Positions 26,201 to 34,028 of a DNA stretch of 64,000 bases are shown one piece after another. Position 1 is the stretch's first letter. Every line of letters starts with the position of its first letter. Under the pieces are notes generated by a model that made no database searches, was not told the DNA's origin, and saw only the letters and a program-made list of their open reading frames with translations. The position numbers and the translations under genes are program-made. Source of the stretch: UBA7703 sp034926785 (lineage in GTDB: Bacteria; Bacillota; Clostridia; Christensenellales; CAG-138); NCBI GenBank assembly GCA_034926785.1, contig JAYFQU010000032.1, positions 56,460-120,459 on the forward strand, written 5' to 3'.

Positions 26201-27544
26201 TTACTCCATATTTGCAGGCATCATTCGGTCGATATAAGCCGAGCCGATGCCGTTCGTTTCAGAGAGCACAATATAGATATCGTTGATGCCGCAGCGACGG
26301 ATATAATCCTTTACGCTGCCTCTTGCCTCCTCGCGCGTGTAGTATTCATCCCGAAAATCGACCATATAGACATTGTCATAATAGGGCAGGAAGAACGGCG
26401 CAATGCTGTTGCCAAACGAATCGCAGATCATTAACATATTTCGCCCGGTCTGATAGCCGCCCTCCAGCAGACGATAAGGCCCGTAAGTGCCGCCAAGAAA
26501 CACAAGATAATTGGTCTGAGCCTCGTCTATCACCGGCAGCGCGCCTTTTTTATAGGTGTTCGACACACGATACGATTGCGCAGGCAGCAATGGATAAAAC
26601 ACCTCGATCGTATCGGTCAAATCCTTGAGCTTTGCGTTTCGCGCGTGCAGATAGATCGACCCCAGGTAACCGGAGATCGACTTTTCCTGATAGTCCGATA
26701 AGGGAACCGTCTGGTATCCCTCGCTGCCAAGCATTGCGTTCGCCGCGAGATAAGCGCCCCGCGCCGTCCAGTGATGATCGGTGCGGAAATAGATATATTC
26801 CCCACTTATTATGGAATTCTGCAATATATCATATGCGGAATGCACCACAATGTTCTTATTGACCAACGTCTGGAGCGTGGGTTCCACCGTACTGTACCAG
26901 CCGCTCTCCGTGTCCAGATGGAGCGCTAACTTGTTTGCCGTCTGCGCACGCGGCGCGATCAGCACATGCAGTTTGCCTCCGGATGGCAGCAGCGCGGCGT
27001 AGGCATTTAGCGTGTCTGCCGTGCGCTGAATCTCTTCTTCGGAATAGGTAAAGAGCGCGCTCTTCGTCCCATCCTTATGATCCAGCCAAACGCTGGCAGA
27101 ACCTCCGGCCGGGGTAGCGTTCTCTGCGGTGTCCGGCTCCGTCAGGTCTGCGCCCGCCTGCAATTGCTCGGCAGCCGCATTTGTGCTTGGCGTGTCCCCC
27201 TCGGATGTATCGGTCAGGTCACGCGCGGGCACAAAAACCTCGTCACCTTCCTCGCCAAGCAGGTCGTCCACCGTCAGTGCGGAAAAAACGTGCTTCAGCG
27301 CCGTCGCACCATCCACCATTTCGGAGCGCAGAAAAAACTGATCCGAAAGAAATTGTTCAAACGATTCGCTGATCTCGCCTTCCTGGATAGCCTGGAGGGT
27401 GAGCTTTGGCAGTCCCGCAAGCGTGCGGTTTTCCTCCTCGGAAACCACGGGGTCTCGATTGGCGAAGAGCAGCATGCATGCGCCAACTACGCCGCAGAGG
27501 ATGACCCACCAAAGCGTAACAAGAAACGTTGCCTTTCGTCGCAT
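26201..27544 (-). CDS. DHHW-family (AlgJ/AlgX-like) cell-surface acetylation protein
   Basis: 447 residues. One N-terminal membrane helix (ATFLVTLWWVILCGVVGACMLLFA), then an extracellular SGNH-like domain: NRTLAGLPKLT, the DHHW signature in YFRTDHHWTARGAYLAANAML, and CDSFGNSIAPFFLPYYDNVYMVDFRDEYY with the Ser-containing block. DHHW proteins pair with MBOAT acyltransferases to O-acetylate exopolysaccharide or wall polymers. It lies 21 nt behind the MBOAT gene. A Thr/Asn/Ala-rich insert (about 110-150) is unusual. Confidence 0.88.
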   Translation of the reverse strand: MRRKATFLVTLWWVILCGVVGACMLLFANRDPVVSEEENRTLAGLPKLTLQAIQEGEISESFEQFLSDQFFLRSEMVDGATALKHVFSALTVDDLLGEEGDEVFVPARDLTDTSEGDTPSTNAAAEQLQAGADLTEPDTAENATPAGGSASVWLDHKDGTKSALFTYSEEEIQRTADTLNAYAALLPSGGKLHVLIAPRAQTANKLALHLDTESGWYSTVEPTLQTLVNKNIVVHSAYDILQNSIISGEYIYFRTDHHWTARGAYLAANAMLGSEGYQTVPLSDYQEKSISGYLGSIYLHARNAKLKDLTDTIEVFYPLLPAQSYRVSNTYKKGALPVIDEAQTNYLVFLGGTYGPYRLLEGGYQTGRNMLMICDSFGNSIAPFFLPYYDNVYMVDFRDEYYTREEARGSVKDYIRRCGINDIYIVLSETNGIGSAYIDRMMPANME

Positions 27545-27565
27545 GCTCCTCCCTCCTTTCTCCGC

Positions 27566-28990
27566 CTAAAACCGAAAATATAGAAATGGCTGATAGCTAT
27601 TCGCAACAAGATTCATTATGCTCACCGCAACTCCAATGGTCAGCAATGCCGTGGAGACGAGATGCACCGTTCGCTGCAGCCGAAGACGATGGCGCAAAAG
27701 CCGGTCTGCGGCAGGTAAAATCGGCAAGCATAGAATCGCGGCAATCAGCGGAAACACCGTATAGGTGCGAATTGTGTATAGCGTTGCGCTGTCCATCAAC
27801 GGGGCAAAGGCAACCGCACCGCCCCCATAGGCAAGCCCAAGCATTGCGAGCACCTGGCGCGCACACAGTGTTAAGTCGGTCTGGTAAAACAGCGCCCAGC
27901 CAAAGAGTACCGCAATCAGCGTAAGCAAGATTCCCACGCCGCGCGGGATCTTTTTTATCGCACGCTTGAGTACGCCGTGTTCCAGCGCAATCAGAATGCC
28001 GTAATAGAATCCCCAAAGTAAAAAATTCCAGCTTGCGCCGTGCCAAAACCCCGTAAGCGCCCAAACAAACAGCAGGTTAAACGTGGTTCTATGCCGATCC
28101 TTTCTGCTTCCGCCCAGCGGAAAATAAACATATTCGCGGAAGAACTGTCCAAGCGAAATATGCCATCTGCGCCAGAATTCTGAAACGGAGCGCGCAATAT
28201 AAGGGTAGTTGAAATTTTCCAGGTAGCGAAACCCGAGAATGCGGCCCAGACCGATAGCCATATCGGAATAAGCTGAAAAATCAAAATAGATCTGGAGTGC
28301 AAACAGCCCGCTTGTAAGCCAAGCCGCGGCGACGGATGTGCCCGCCTCCGGGAGCGTGTTCAGCATTTCGCCAAGGATATTGGCGATGAGCACTTTTTTA
28401 CAGAGCCCGACGGCAAAGCGGCGCATGCCGCCGGAAAAATCATCCAGCGTGGTTTGCCGCTCGGACAGTTCATATTCAATATCGGAATACTGCACAATCG
28501 GCCCTGCGATCAGCTGAGGAAAGCAGGATACATACAGCAAGAGTAACGCATAATTTTTTTGTACCCGGACGGTCCCTCGATAGGCATCCACCGCGTACGT
28601 GAGCGACTGGAATGTGAAAAAAGAGATGCCGATGGGAAGCCGCGGTGTATGCATAGCTCCCGCAAGCCCCAAAACAGGCAATATTTGGTTTACGAGAAAC
28701 GCCGCATATTTAAAATAGATCAGCGCTCCAAGCGCAAGAATGATCGTAAGAATATAGAGCGCTTTCTTCACCGCTTTCGATTTTGCGGCGGAAAACAAGA
28801 TCGTCCCGGCATAGACGATGAATGTTACACCCGCCATAACAAGCACAAATACGGGTTCGCCCCAGGCGTAGAAAAAAAGCGACCCAATCAGGAGAACCGT
28901 GTTTCGCCACCAGATGTTACGGCAGACAAAATAGACCGCAAACATCGCGGGCAAGAACAGCAACAGGAATGTCAAGCTTGAAAACACCAT
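27566..28990 (-). CDS. MBOAT-family O-acyltransferase (AlgI/DltB-like)
   Basis: 474-residue polytopic membrane protein. Family motifs are GISFFTFQSLTYAVDAYRG, SCFPQLIAGPIVQYSD, FWRRWHISLGQFFREYVYFPLGGSRK and the catalytic His in LTGFWHGASWNFLLWGFYYG. It moves acyl (usually acetyl) groups across the membrane for the DHHW partner encoded next. There is no Shine-Dalgarno sequence, and TATAAT ends only 6 nt before the ATG, which suggests a leaderless mRNA. Confidence 0.92.
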   Translation of the reverse strand: MVFSSLTFLLLFLPAMFAVYFVCRNIWWRNTVLLIGSLFFYAWGEPVFVLVMAGVTFIVYAGTILFSAAKSKAVKKALYILTIILALGALIYFKYAAFLVNQILPVLGLAGAMHTPRLPIGISFFTFQSLTYAVDAYRGTVRVQKNYALLLLYVSCFPQLIAGPIVQYSDIEYELSERQTTLDDFSGGMRRFAVGLCKKVLIANILGEMLNTLPEAGTSVAAAWLTSGLFALQIYFDFSAYSDMAIGLGRILGFRYLENFNYPYIARSVSEFWRRWHISLGQFFREYVYFPLGGSRKDRHRTTFNLLFVWALTGFWHGASWNFLLWGFYYGILIALEHGVLKRAIKKIPRGVGILLTLIAVLFGWALFYQTDLTLCARQVLAMLGLAYGGGAVAFAPLMDSATLYTIRTYTVFPLIAAILCLPILPAADRLLRHRLRLQRTVHLVSTALLTIGVAVSIMNLVANSYQPFLYFRF

Positions 28991-28996
28991 GAGGGT

Positions 28997-29002
28997 ATTA
29001 TA
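28997..29002 (-). promoter_or_regulatory. -10 element just before the MBOAT start
   Basis: TATAAT on the minus strand, 6 nt before the ATG. No convincing -35 is visible. If real, transcription would begin at or next to the start codon. Confidence 0.45.
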
Positions 29003-29094
29003 TCATAAAATATCGTTGTTGATTTCGATGGAATCCGTGTAAGCGCTCCTATAAAAAGTCAGCTTCATATTAACTGAAAAAGGAATTCCTATCT

Positions 29095-29454
29095 ATGAAG
29101 CATTCCGGCAAGGCGCTCCGGCGCTGGCTTGTCTCAGGTGGTGTCCTGATTTTTGTCGCGCTTGTCGCCGGCGTGATTCTAGCGACGCTCTCCTCGCGCG
29201 CCAAGCTTTTGCCTTCCCTGTCGTTTGCCGAATGCCTCGCCTATACAACAAAGGGAAAAGAAAACGCGCGCATCGCCGTTGCGGTGATTCAAATCAGGAA
29301 GACAATTGCTGATCGGGTCATTCTCCACTCAGCTGGACACCAATCGCAAATCCATTTTTCATCCCTAAAACAGAACCCCGGAGCAGCGTTGCTCCGGGGT
29401 CAGCCCATCGACAAAGTCCTGCGGACTCTGCCGATGGGTTTTACTTTGGGTTAA
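29095..29454 (+). pseudogene. Truncated membrane-anchored protein, probably a broken serine hydrolase
   Basis: The first ~60 residues look real: a basic start, one membrane helix (WLVSGGVLIFVALVAGVILATL), then SFAECLAYTTKGKENARIAVAVIQ, which resembles the N-terminal part of CubicO/beta-lactamase-like hydrolases. The reading then runs out of family-like sequence and, from about 29375, enters a terminator hairpin and repeat element B. The remaining hydrolase is missing from both strands nearby. I infer a 5' remnant; a small stand-alone membrane protein is possible. Confidence 0.45.
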
Positions 29455-29596
29455 AATGGCGCGAATCGCGCCATTTTTTCACAAATTCGGCGAATGAATC
29501 GCCAAATTTGAAGGAACATGGGGGATTTTCGAAATCCCCCAAACCCCCTACTGGGTTTGTTGATGCTTTGACCCCGGAGCAGCGTTGCTCCGGGGT
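29375..29596. repeat. Dispersed element B, copy 1, bracketed by duplicated terminator hairpins
   Basis: An identical 26-nt hairpin (CCCCGGAGCA/TGCTCCGGGG stem) occurs at 29375-29400 and 29571-29596. The outer flanks are AAAACAGA on the left and TTTGCTCTT on the right. Between them are consecutive stems: CCCATCG/CGATGGG, TGGCGCG/CGCGCCA, GGCGAAT/ATCGCC and GGGGGATTT/AAATCCCCC. The part 29474-29567 (94 nt) is identical, in reverse orientation, to 63765-63858. No gene. Confidence 0.75.
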
Positions 29597-29619
29597 TTGC
29601 TCTTGTCGTGCTCTTTTCT

Positions 29620-29874
29620 TTAGTTTAAGTCGATCAGTTTTGCCTGGATGCCGTCAAGCACGTTGAGCTCCGCAACCAGCTGCTCAATTTCGTCCTTTTC
29701 TCCATAGGGCTGGAGAACGATTAGTCCATCTGTCGCGCATAAATCCTCGCTGACTTCGTGTAGCCCTAGCCTCGCCTTGATCTTGCAGCCGTTCCTGGTC
29801 AACACCTGCTGAAAATTCGCCGCGTTGCCAACTCTGTTGTCCATGCGGACGCCGATCACATAGTAGTAAGACAC
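29620..29874 (-). CDS. Small ACT-like protein downstream of guaA
   Basis: 84 residues, MSYYYVIGVRMDNRVGNA at the start and VLQPYGEKDEIEQLVAELNVLDGIQAKLIDL at the end. The beta-alpha-beta-beta-alpha-beta outline resembles TM1266/NikR-C-like ACT-fold proteins (iron-only hydrogenase system regulators), but identity is too low by eye to be sure. The start is probably the GTG at 29874, because GGAGGG lies 7 nt before it; the upstream TTG at 29889 overlaps that site. It follows guaA by 30 nt and is likely cotranscribed. Confidence 0.6.
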   Translation of the reverse strand: MSYYYVIGVRMDNRVGNAANFQQVLTRNGCKIKARLGLHEVSEDLCATDGLIVLQPYGEKDEIEQLVAELNVLDGIQAKLIDLN

Positions 29875-29904
29875 CGTTGTACCCTCCAATCTATGATGAT
29901 TGAT

Positions 29905-31428
29905 TTACTCCCACTCGATCGTTCCCGGGGGTTTGCTCGTGATATCGTAGACCACGCGATTCACATGCGGCACTTCGCCAATAATCCGCTCGCTGATGCG
30001 CCGGAGTACGGGATATGGAATCTCTGCCCATTCAACCGTCATCGCGTCGGTCGAGGTCACCGCGCGAACGCCGATGATGTAGTCATACGTGCGTTGATCT
30101 CCCATGACACCAACGGTTCGCATTCCGGTGAACACCGTAAAATACTGCCAGATAGCCTCAGCCAACCCCGCTTTTTTTACCTCGTCACGAAAAATCGCAT
30201 CGCTTCGACGCAGAATTGCGAGCTTCTCCTCGGTCACATCCCCCAACACGCGGATTGCCAGACCCGGGCCCGGAAACGGTTGCCGCCAGACGAGCTCATG
30301 CGGGATGCCAAGCGATTCGCCAAGCGCGCGCACCTCGTCCTTAAACAGCATACGAAGTGGCTCGACCAGCCCGATAAAGCCAATGTCCTTTGGCAAGCCG
30401 CCGACGTTGTGGTGACTTTTGATCGTGCTCGCGCTGCTCGTGCCGCTCTCGATCACGTCTGGATAGATCGTCCCCTGCAGCAGAAATTCCGCGCCGCCGA
30501 GTTTTTTTGATTCCTCCTCAAACACGCGGATAAACTCTTCGCCGATGATTTTGCGCTTACGCTCCGGCTCCGTCACTCCAGCCAGTTTTGAGAGGAACCG
30601 CTCCTTCGCATCAACCTTGATGATGTTGAGCGAAAGCGTATCGCGATAGGCGCGCATGACGTCCTCCGCCTCGTTCTCGCGCAGGAGGCCATGATCGACA
30701 AAGATGCAGGTCAGCTGGTCTCCTACGGCCTCATGCACCAGCACACTCGCGACAGAGGAGTCAACGCCGCCGGACAGCGCACCAATCACACGGCCGCCGC
30801 CAACCTGTTTACGCACGCCGGCAATCAGCTCTTCCTTCAAGTTTGCTGCGCTGTAATCGCAACGAAGGTTACAGATCTTCTTCAGAAAGTTTTCAAACAG
30901 CTTTTGACCGTTCTGGGTATGCGTCACTTCCGCGTGGAACTGAATTCCATAAAAACTTCTTTTTTCATCTGCAAATGCCGCAACGGGGCAGGCCTCTGTG
31001 GAAGCGATTGCGATAAACCCTTCCGGTGCGCGCGTTACGGAATCGTTATGGTTCATCCATACCACATCGCCCATATCATCAAACAGCGGGTGCCGCACAA
31101 AGCGAATTTTGGTATGCCCGTATTCACGAATCGGCGCGGAGGCAATCTCGCCGCCAAACACCTTCGCGAGATATTGCATGCCATAACAAATGCCAAGCAC
31201 AGGTACGCCAAGCGAAAAAACGGCGTTGTCGCAAGCCTTTGCGCCCTCTTCATAGGCGCTGTCCGGCCCGCCGGTAAGGATGATCGCGCTCAGCGTGTCG
31301 CCCTGGATGCGCTCCAACGGTGCGTCATGCGGGATTAACTCGCTATAAACCCCCGCCTCGCGTACGCGGCGCGCAATGAGCTGGTTGTATTGGCCTCCAA
31401 AATCGAGTACTACGACACGTTCCCGCAT
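29905..31428 (-). CDS. guaA: GMP synthase (glutamine-hydrolysing)
   Basis: 507 residues with all three domains. The class I amidotransferase starts VVLDFGGQYNQLIARRVREAGVYSE, with nucleophile Cys in LGICYGMQYLAKVFGG and His/Glu in GIQFHAEVTHT. The ATP-pyrophosphatase P loop is GALSGGVDSSVASVLV, followed by IFVDHGLLRENEAE. The C-terminal dimer domain ends RVVYDITSKPPGTIEWE. It makes GMP from XMP. It sits 3 nt behind xpt with its GGGGAG site inside the xpt end, so the two are coupled; xpt feeds XMP to GuaA. Confidence 0.98.
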   Translation of the reverse strand: MRERVVVLDFGGQYNQLIARRVREAGVYSELIPHDAPLERIQGDTLSAIILTGGPDSAYEEGAKACDNAVFSLGVPVLGICYGMQYLAKVFGGEIASAPIREYGHTKIRFVRHPLFDDMGDVVWMNHNDSVTRAPEGFIAIASTEACPVAAFADEKRSFYGIQFHAEVTHTQNGQKLFENFLKKICNLRCDYSAANLKEELIAGVRKQVGGGRVIGALSGGVDSSVASVLVHEAVGDQLTCIFVDHGLLRENEAEDVMRAYRDTLSLNIIKVDAKERFLSKLAGVTEPERKRKIIGEEFIRVFEEESKKLGGAEFLLQGTIYPDVIESGTSSASTIKSHHNVGGLPKDIGFIGLVEPLRMLFKDEVRALGESLGIPHELVWRQPFPGPGLAIRVLGDVTEEKLAILRRSDAIFRDEVKKAGLAEAIWQYFTVFTGMRTVGVMGDQRTYDYIIGVRAVTSTDAMTVEWAEIPYPVLRRISERIIGEVPHVNRVVYDITSKPPGTIEWE

Positions 31429-31431
31429 TGC

Positions 31432-32007
31432 TTACTCCCCGCGAAAGACGATGCCCGTCTCGTCCGCGCTCTCAATGATAGCAAGGGACTCCAGATGGAT
31501 GCCTGCGTCCCGCATCCGCTGGCCACCGGGCTGAAATCCCTTTTCAATGGCGACCCCAATTCCCAGCAGCGTCGCCCCCGCCTCGTCAGCGATCTCCACC
31601 AGCCCGCGCAGCGCCTCGCCGTTGGCGAGAAAATCGTCTATGATCAGCACCTTATCGTTCGGCCCGAGCCACTGGCTCGCAACGATCAGCGTAAATTTCT
31701 TTTTATAGGTGTAAGAGTAGATGTCGCTTTTATAGAGTCCGCCTTCAATGTTGTCCGACTTTGCCTTTTTTGCGAAAACCATCGGCACGCCAAACTCTTC
31801 TGCGCAGATGGTCGCCAGCGCAATTCCGGAAGCTTCCACCGTTAAAATCGCGGTCAGTCCCGATAAATCAAAACGGCTTTTGAATTCCTTCGCCATGTCG
31901 CGCATCAGCGCCGTATCCACGCGGTGGTTCAAAAAGCCGTCAACCTTTATGATGTTACCGGGAAGAACGCGCCCCTCGGCGCGGATTCGATCATACAATT
32001 GCTTCAT
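31432..32007 (-). CDS. xpt: Xanthine phosphoribosyltransferase
   Basis: 191 residues. MKQLYDRIRAEGRVLPGNIIKVDGFLNHRVDTALM and the PRPP loop KVLIIDDFLANGEALRGLVEI mark the Xpt family; FAKKAKSDN is the flexible-loop region. It salvages xanthine to XMP. The ATG at 32007 is chosen; an upstream GTG at 32025 overlaps the GAGGAG site. Upstream sequence shows no recognisable purine riboswitch. Confidence 0.95.
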   Translation of the reverse strand: MKQLYDRIRAEGRVLPGNIIKVDGFLNHRVDTALMRDMAKEFKSRFDLSGLTAILTVEASGIALATICAEEFGVPMVFAKKAKSDNIEGGLYKSDIYSYTYKKKFTLIVASQWLGPNDKVLIIDDFLANGEALRGLVEIADEAGATLLGIGVAIEKGFQPGGQRMRDAGIHLESLAIIESADETGIVFRGE

Positions 32008-32195
32008 TCTGCACCAACTCCTCACCTAAACAAATAATGCGTTTATTATCGCGCAAAAACTGCCCGAAATCAAGCAATTGCATAAATTTCCTTTTTTTCG
32101 GCGAAAGCGTTGCTCTTTGCCGTCCCTATGCCCGATCGACCAGCCGGCGGCTTTGCTCTTTTTCGTTTTTACTCTCAGCGTCTGAAAAAAGCAGA

Positions 32196-32225
32196 AACGC
32201 CGCAGGGGACCTCCCCTGCGGCGTA
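32196..32225 (-). terminator. Terminator of the HU gene
   Basis: CGCCGCAGGGG pairs with CCCCTGCGGCG; on the minus strand TTTCTGCTTTTTTC follows. It separates HU from xpt-guaA. Confidence 0.8.
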
Positions 32226-32241
32226 AGAAACACGATTCTTT

Positions 32242-32514
32242 TTAGTTGAGCGAATCCTTAAGCGCTTTGCCGGCCTTGAAGGTGGGCAGTTTGGACGCCG
32301 GGATATCGATCTCTTTGCGGGTCTGCGGATTGTGTCCCTTGCGGGCGGGGCGAACCTTTGCCTCAAAGGTGCCAAAGCCAACGATGGAAACCTTCTCGCC
32401 AGCCTTCAGAGACTCCTCGACGGAGGTCAGAAAAGCGATGACTGCTTTTTCAGCATCCTTTTTCGAGAGTTCGCTCTTCTCCGCGACGGCCGCGATTAAA
32501 TCGGTTTTATTCAT
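32242..32514 (-). CDS. hup: HU-family DNA-binding protein
   Basis: 90 residues, MNKTDLIAAVAEKSELSKKDAEKAVIAF at the start, VSIVGFGTFEAKVRPARKGHNPQTRKEIDIPASKLPTFKAGKALKD with the DNA-embracing arm and conserved GFGTF and RxGxNPxT. Dimeric nucleoid protein. GGAGG lies 10 nt before the ATG at 32514; the longer reading to 32580 is not family-like. Confidence 0.97.
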   Translation of the reverse strand: MNKTDLIAAVAEKSELSKKDAEKAVIAFLTSVEESLKAGEKVSIVGFGTFEAKVRPARKGHNPQTRKEIDIPASKLPTFKAGKALKDSLN

Positions 32515-32595
32515 TGTGAAATATCCTCCATGAATTTTTGGTTGCTGAGATATTGTATCAATCTTAGCGTAGAATGGCAAGTCTTAAATTGTAAA

Positions 32596-34017
32596 TTATC
32601 TCGTAATTCGGCACTTTTTGGCCTCATCCCAGAGTTTATCCTGTTCGGAAAAAGGCAACTCTTTTAACACATGTCCCTGCATAAGAGCAAGTTGTTCCAT
32701 GTGTTCAAAGCGGGCGATGAATTTATCCGTCGCCTGCATTAGCAAAAACTCCGGCTCCAGTTTTAAAAGACGCGCGACATTTACCACAGCAAAAAGCAAA
32801 TCGCCCATCTCTTCTTCAATATTGCTTCCCTGCTCCATCGCCTGGCGGAGTTCCTCCGTCTCCTCCGCGATTTTATAAAAAGCTTCTTTTGCGCTGCTCC
32901 AGTCAAAACCAATATCTGCCGCTTTCTTTTGGACCTTGCGGCTTCGCAGCAACGCGGGGAAGCTTTTGGGCACCCCTTTGAGCACTTCTGTCTGAGTGGT
33001 CTGCTTGCGCTGCGCCATTTTGAGCGCGTCCCAGTTTTTCAAAACCTCGTCCGAACCGCTCACGCGAATAGATCCGAACACATGCGGATGACGATAAATC
33101 AATTTTTCTACAAGATCCGTACAGGCATCCCGCGCGGTAAAAGCGCTTTGTTCCTCCGCAATCGCCGCATGCAGCGCAAATTGAAGCAACACATCGCCCA
33201 TCTCCTCACAGATGTGCGCGTCGTCATCTTCATCGATTGCATCTAGAAGTTCGTAGCTTTCCTCCAGTAACGCGTTTTTCAGAGAAACATGCGTCTGCTC
33301 CCGATCCCAGGGGCAGCCGTTCGGCGCGCGCAACCGCCGTACAATGCGCATCACATCGTCAAATCCATGCCGTGTTCGCTTCTCATAATTGCTTTTCGGA
33401 ATATAGGCAATTGTCGTTGCGTCATAGGCCTGTTGCCGATCCAAATCACACAGGCAGATTTCACGGCGTAGATATGTTCCGTCCGCCTGGATACCGGCGA
33501 TATAAATCTTCCAATCGTCCGGAAAAAACTCACCCAAATACAGCTTTGCTTCTCCTGCTGCGAGTGCAGAATCCATCTCTTCAACAACATAGCTCTGCTC
33601 GGGATCGACCTGATCGGGCAAGTCGTGTGCACTGATTGCAATTCCTCGCGGGCGCTCCGGGAAGGCAGCATCTCCCGCTGCAAGATAGGGCAAAACAGAA
33701 ACGCCGATATCGCCGCTCTTCGCCGCTTCGCGAATCACCGGAAGCTGGCTGTTTTGAATACTTCCGGTCGCAACATAAACGCAGGGCGCGCTGCCGCAAA
33801 GCCGCTGGGCAATCGCTTTATTCAGCTCGTCAAAATCTTTGGCAGACTCAAACAGATCGTCCATTGATCGATAATTCGGGTATAACGATTCGACAACGGC
33901 GGCTGACGGATGATGACTCGTCTGTAAAAAGAGTGCGTCCGCACGCGTGATAGCCAGTTGTTGCTCCAGTGTGAGTGCGTTGGGCGCACAGAGAAAAATG
34001 ACGGTGATTGCCTGCAT
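32596..34017 (-). CDS. mazG: MazG nucleotide pyrophosphohydrolase with N-terminal methylase-like domain (YabN type)
   Basis: 473 residues. Residues 1-215 form a diverged tetrapyrrole-methylase-like domain (ITVIFLCAPNALTLEQQLAITRADALFLQ ... VYVATGSIQNSQLPVI). Residues 220-473 are tandem MazG: LRAPNGCPWDREQTHVSLKNALLEESYELLDAIDEDDD..EEMGDVLLQFALHA (EExxE..ExxD metal site) and a second EETEELRQAME..EEEMGDLLFAVVNVARLL. It hydrolyses NTPs, removing aberrant nucleotides. It follows the flippase gene by 11 nt. Confidence 0.92.
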   Translation of the reverse strand: MQAITVIFLCAPNALTLEQQLAITRADALFLQTSHHPSAAVVESLYPNYRSMDDLFESAKDFDELNKAIAQRLCGSAPCVYVATGSIQNSQLPVIREAAKSGDIGVSVLPYLAAGDAAFPERPRGIAISAHDLPDQVDPEQSYVVEEMDSALAAGEAKLYLGEFFPDDWKIYIAGIQADGTYLRREICLCDLDRQQAYDATTIAYIPKSNYEKRTRHGFDDVMRIVRRLRAPNGCPWDREQTHVSLKNALLEESYELLDAIDEDDDAHICEEMGDVLLQFALHAAIAEEQSAFTARDACTDLVEKLIYRHPHVFGSIRVSGSDEVLKNWDALKMAQRKQTTQTEVLKGVPKSFPALLRSRKVQKKAADIGFDWSSAKEAFYKIAEETEELRQAMEQGSNIEEEMGDLLFAVVNVARLLKLEPEFLLMQATDKFIARFEHMEQLALMQGHVLKELPFSEQDKLWDEAKKCRITR

Positions 34018-34028
34018 AGAATCCCTTT

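Noticed and set aside
32026..32241. Purine riboswitch before xpt-guaA
   Set aside because: I looked for the conserved loop pairs and the TATAA/GACTA flanks and did not find them on the minus strand; the region mainly holds the HU terminator.
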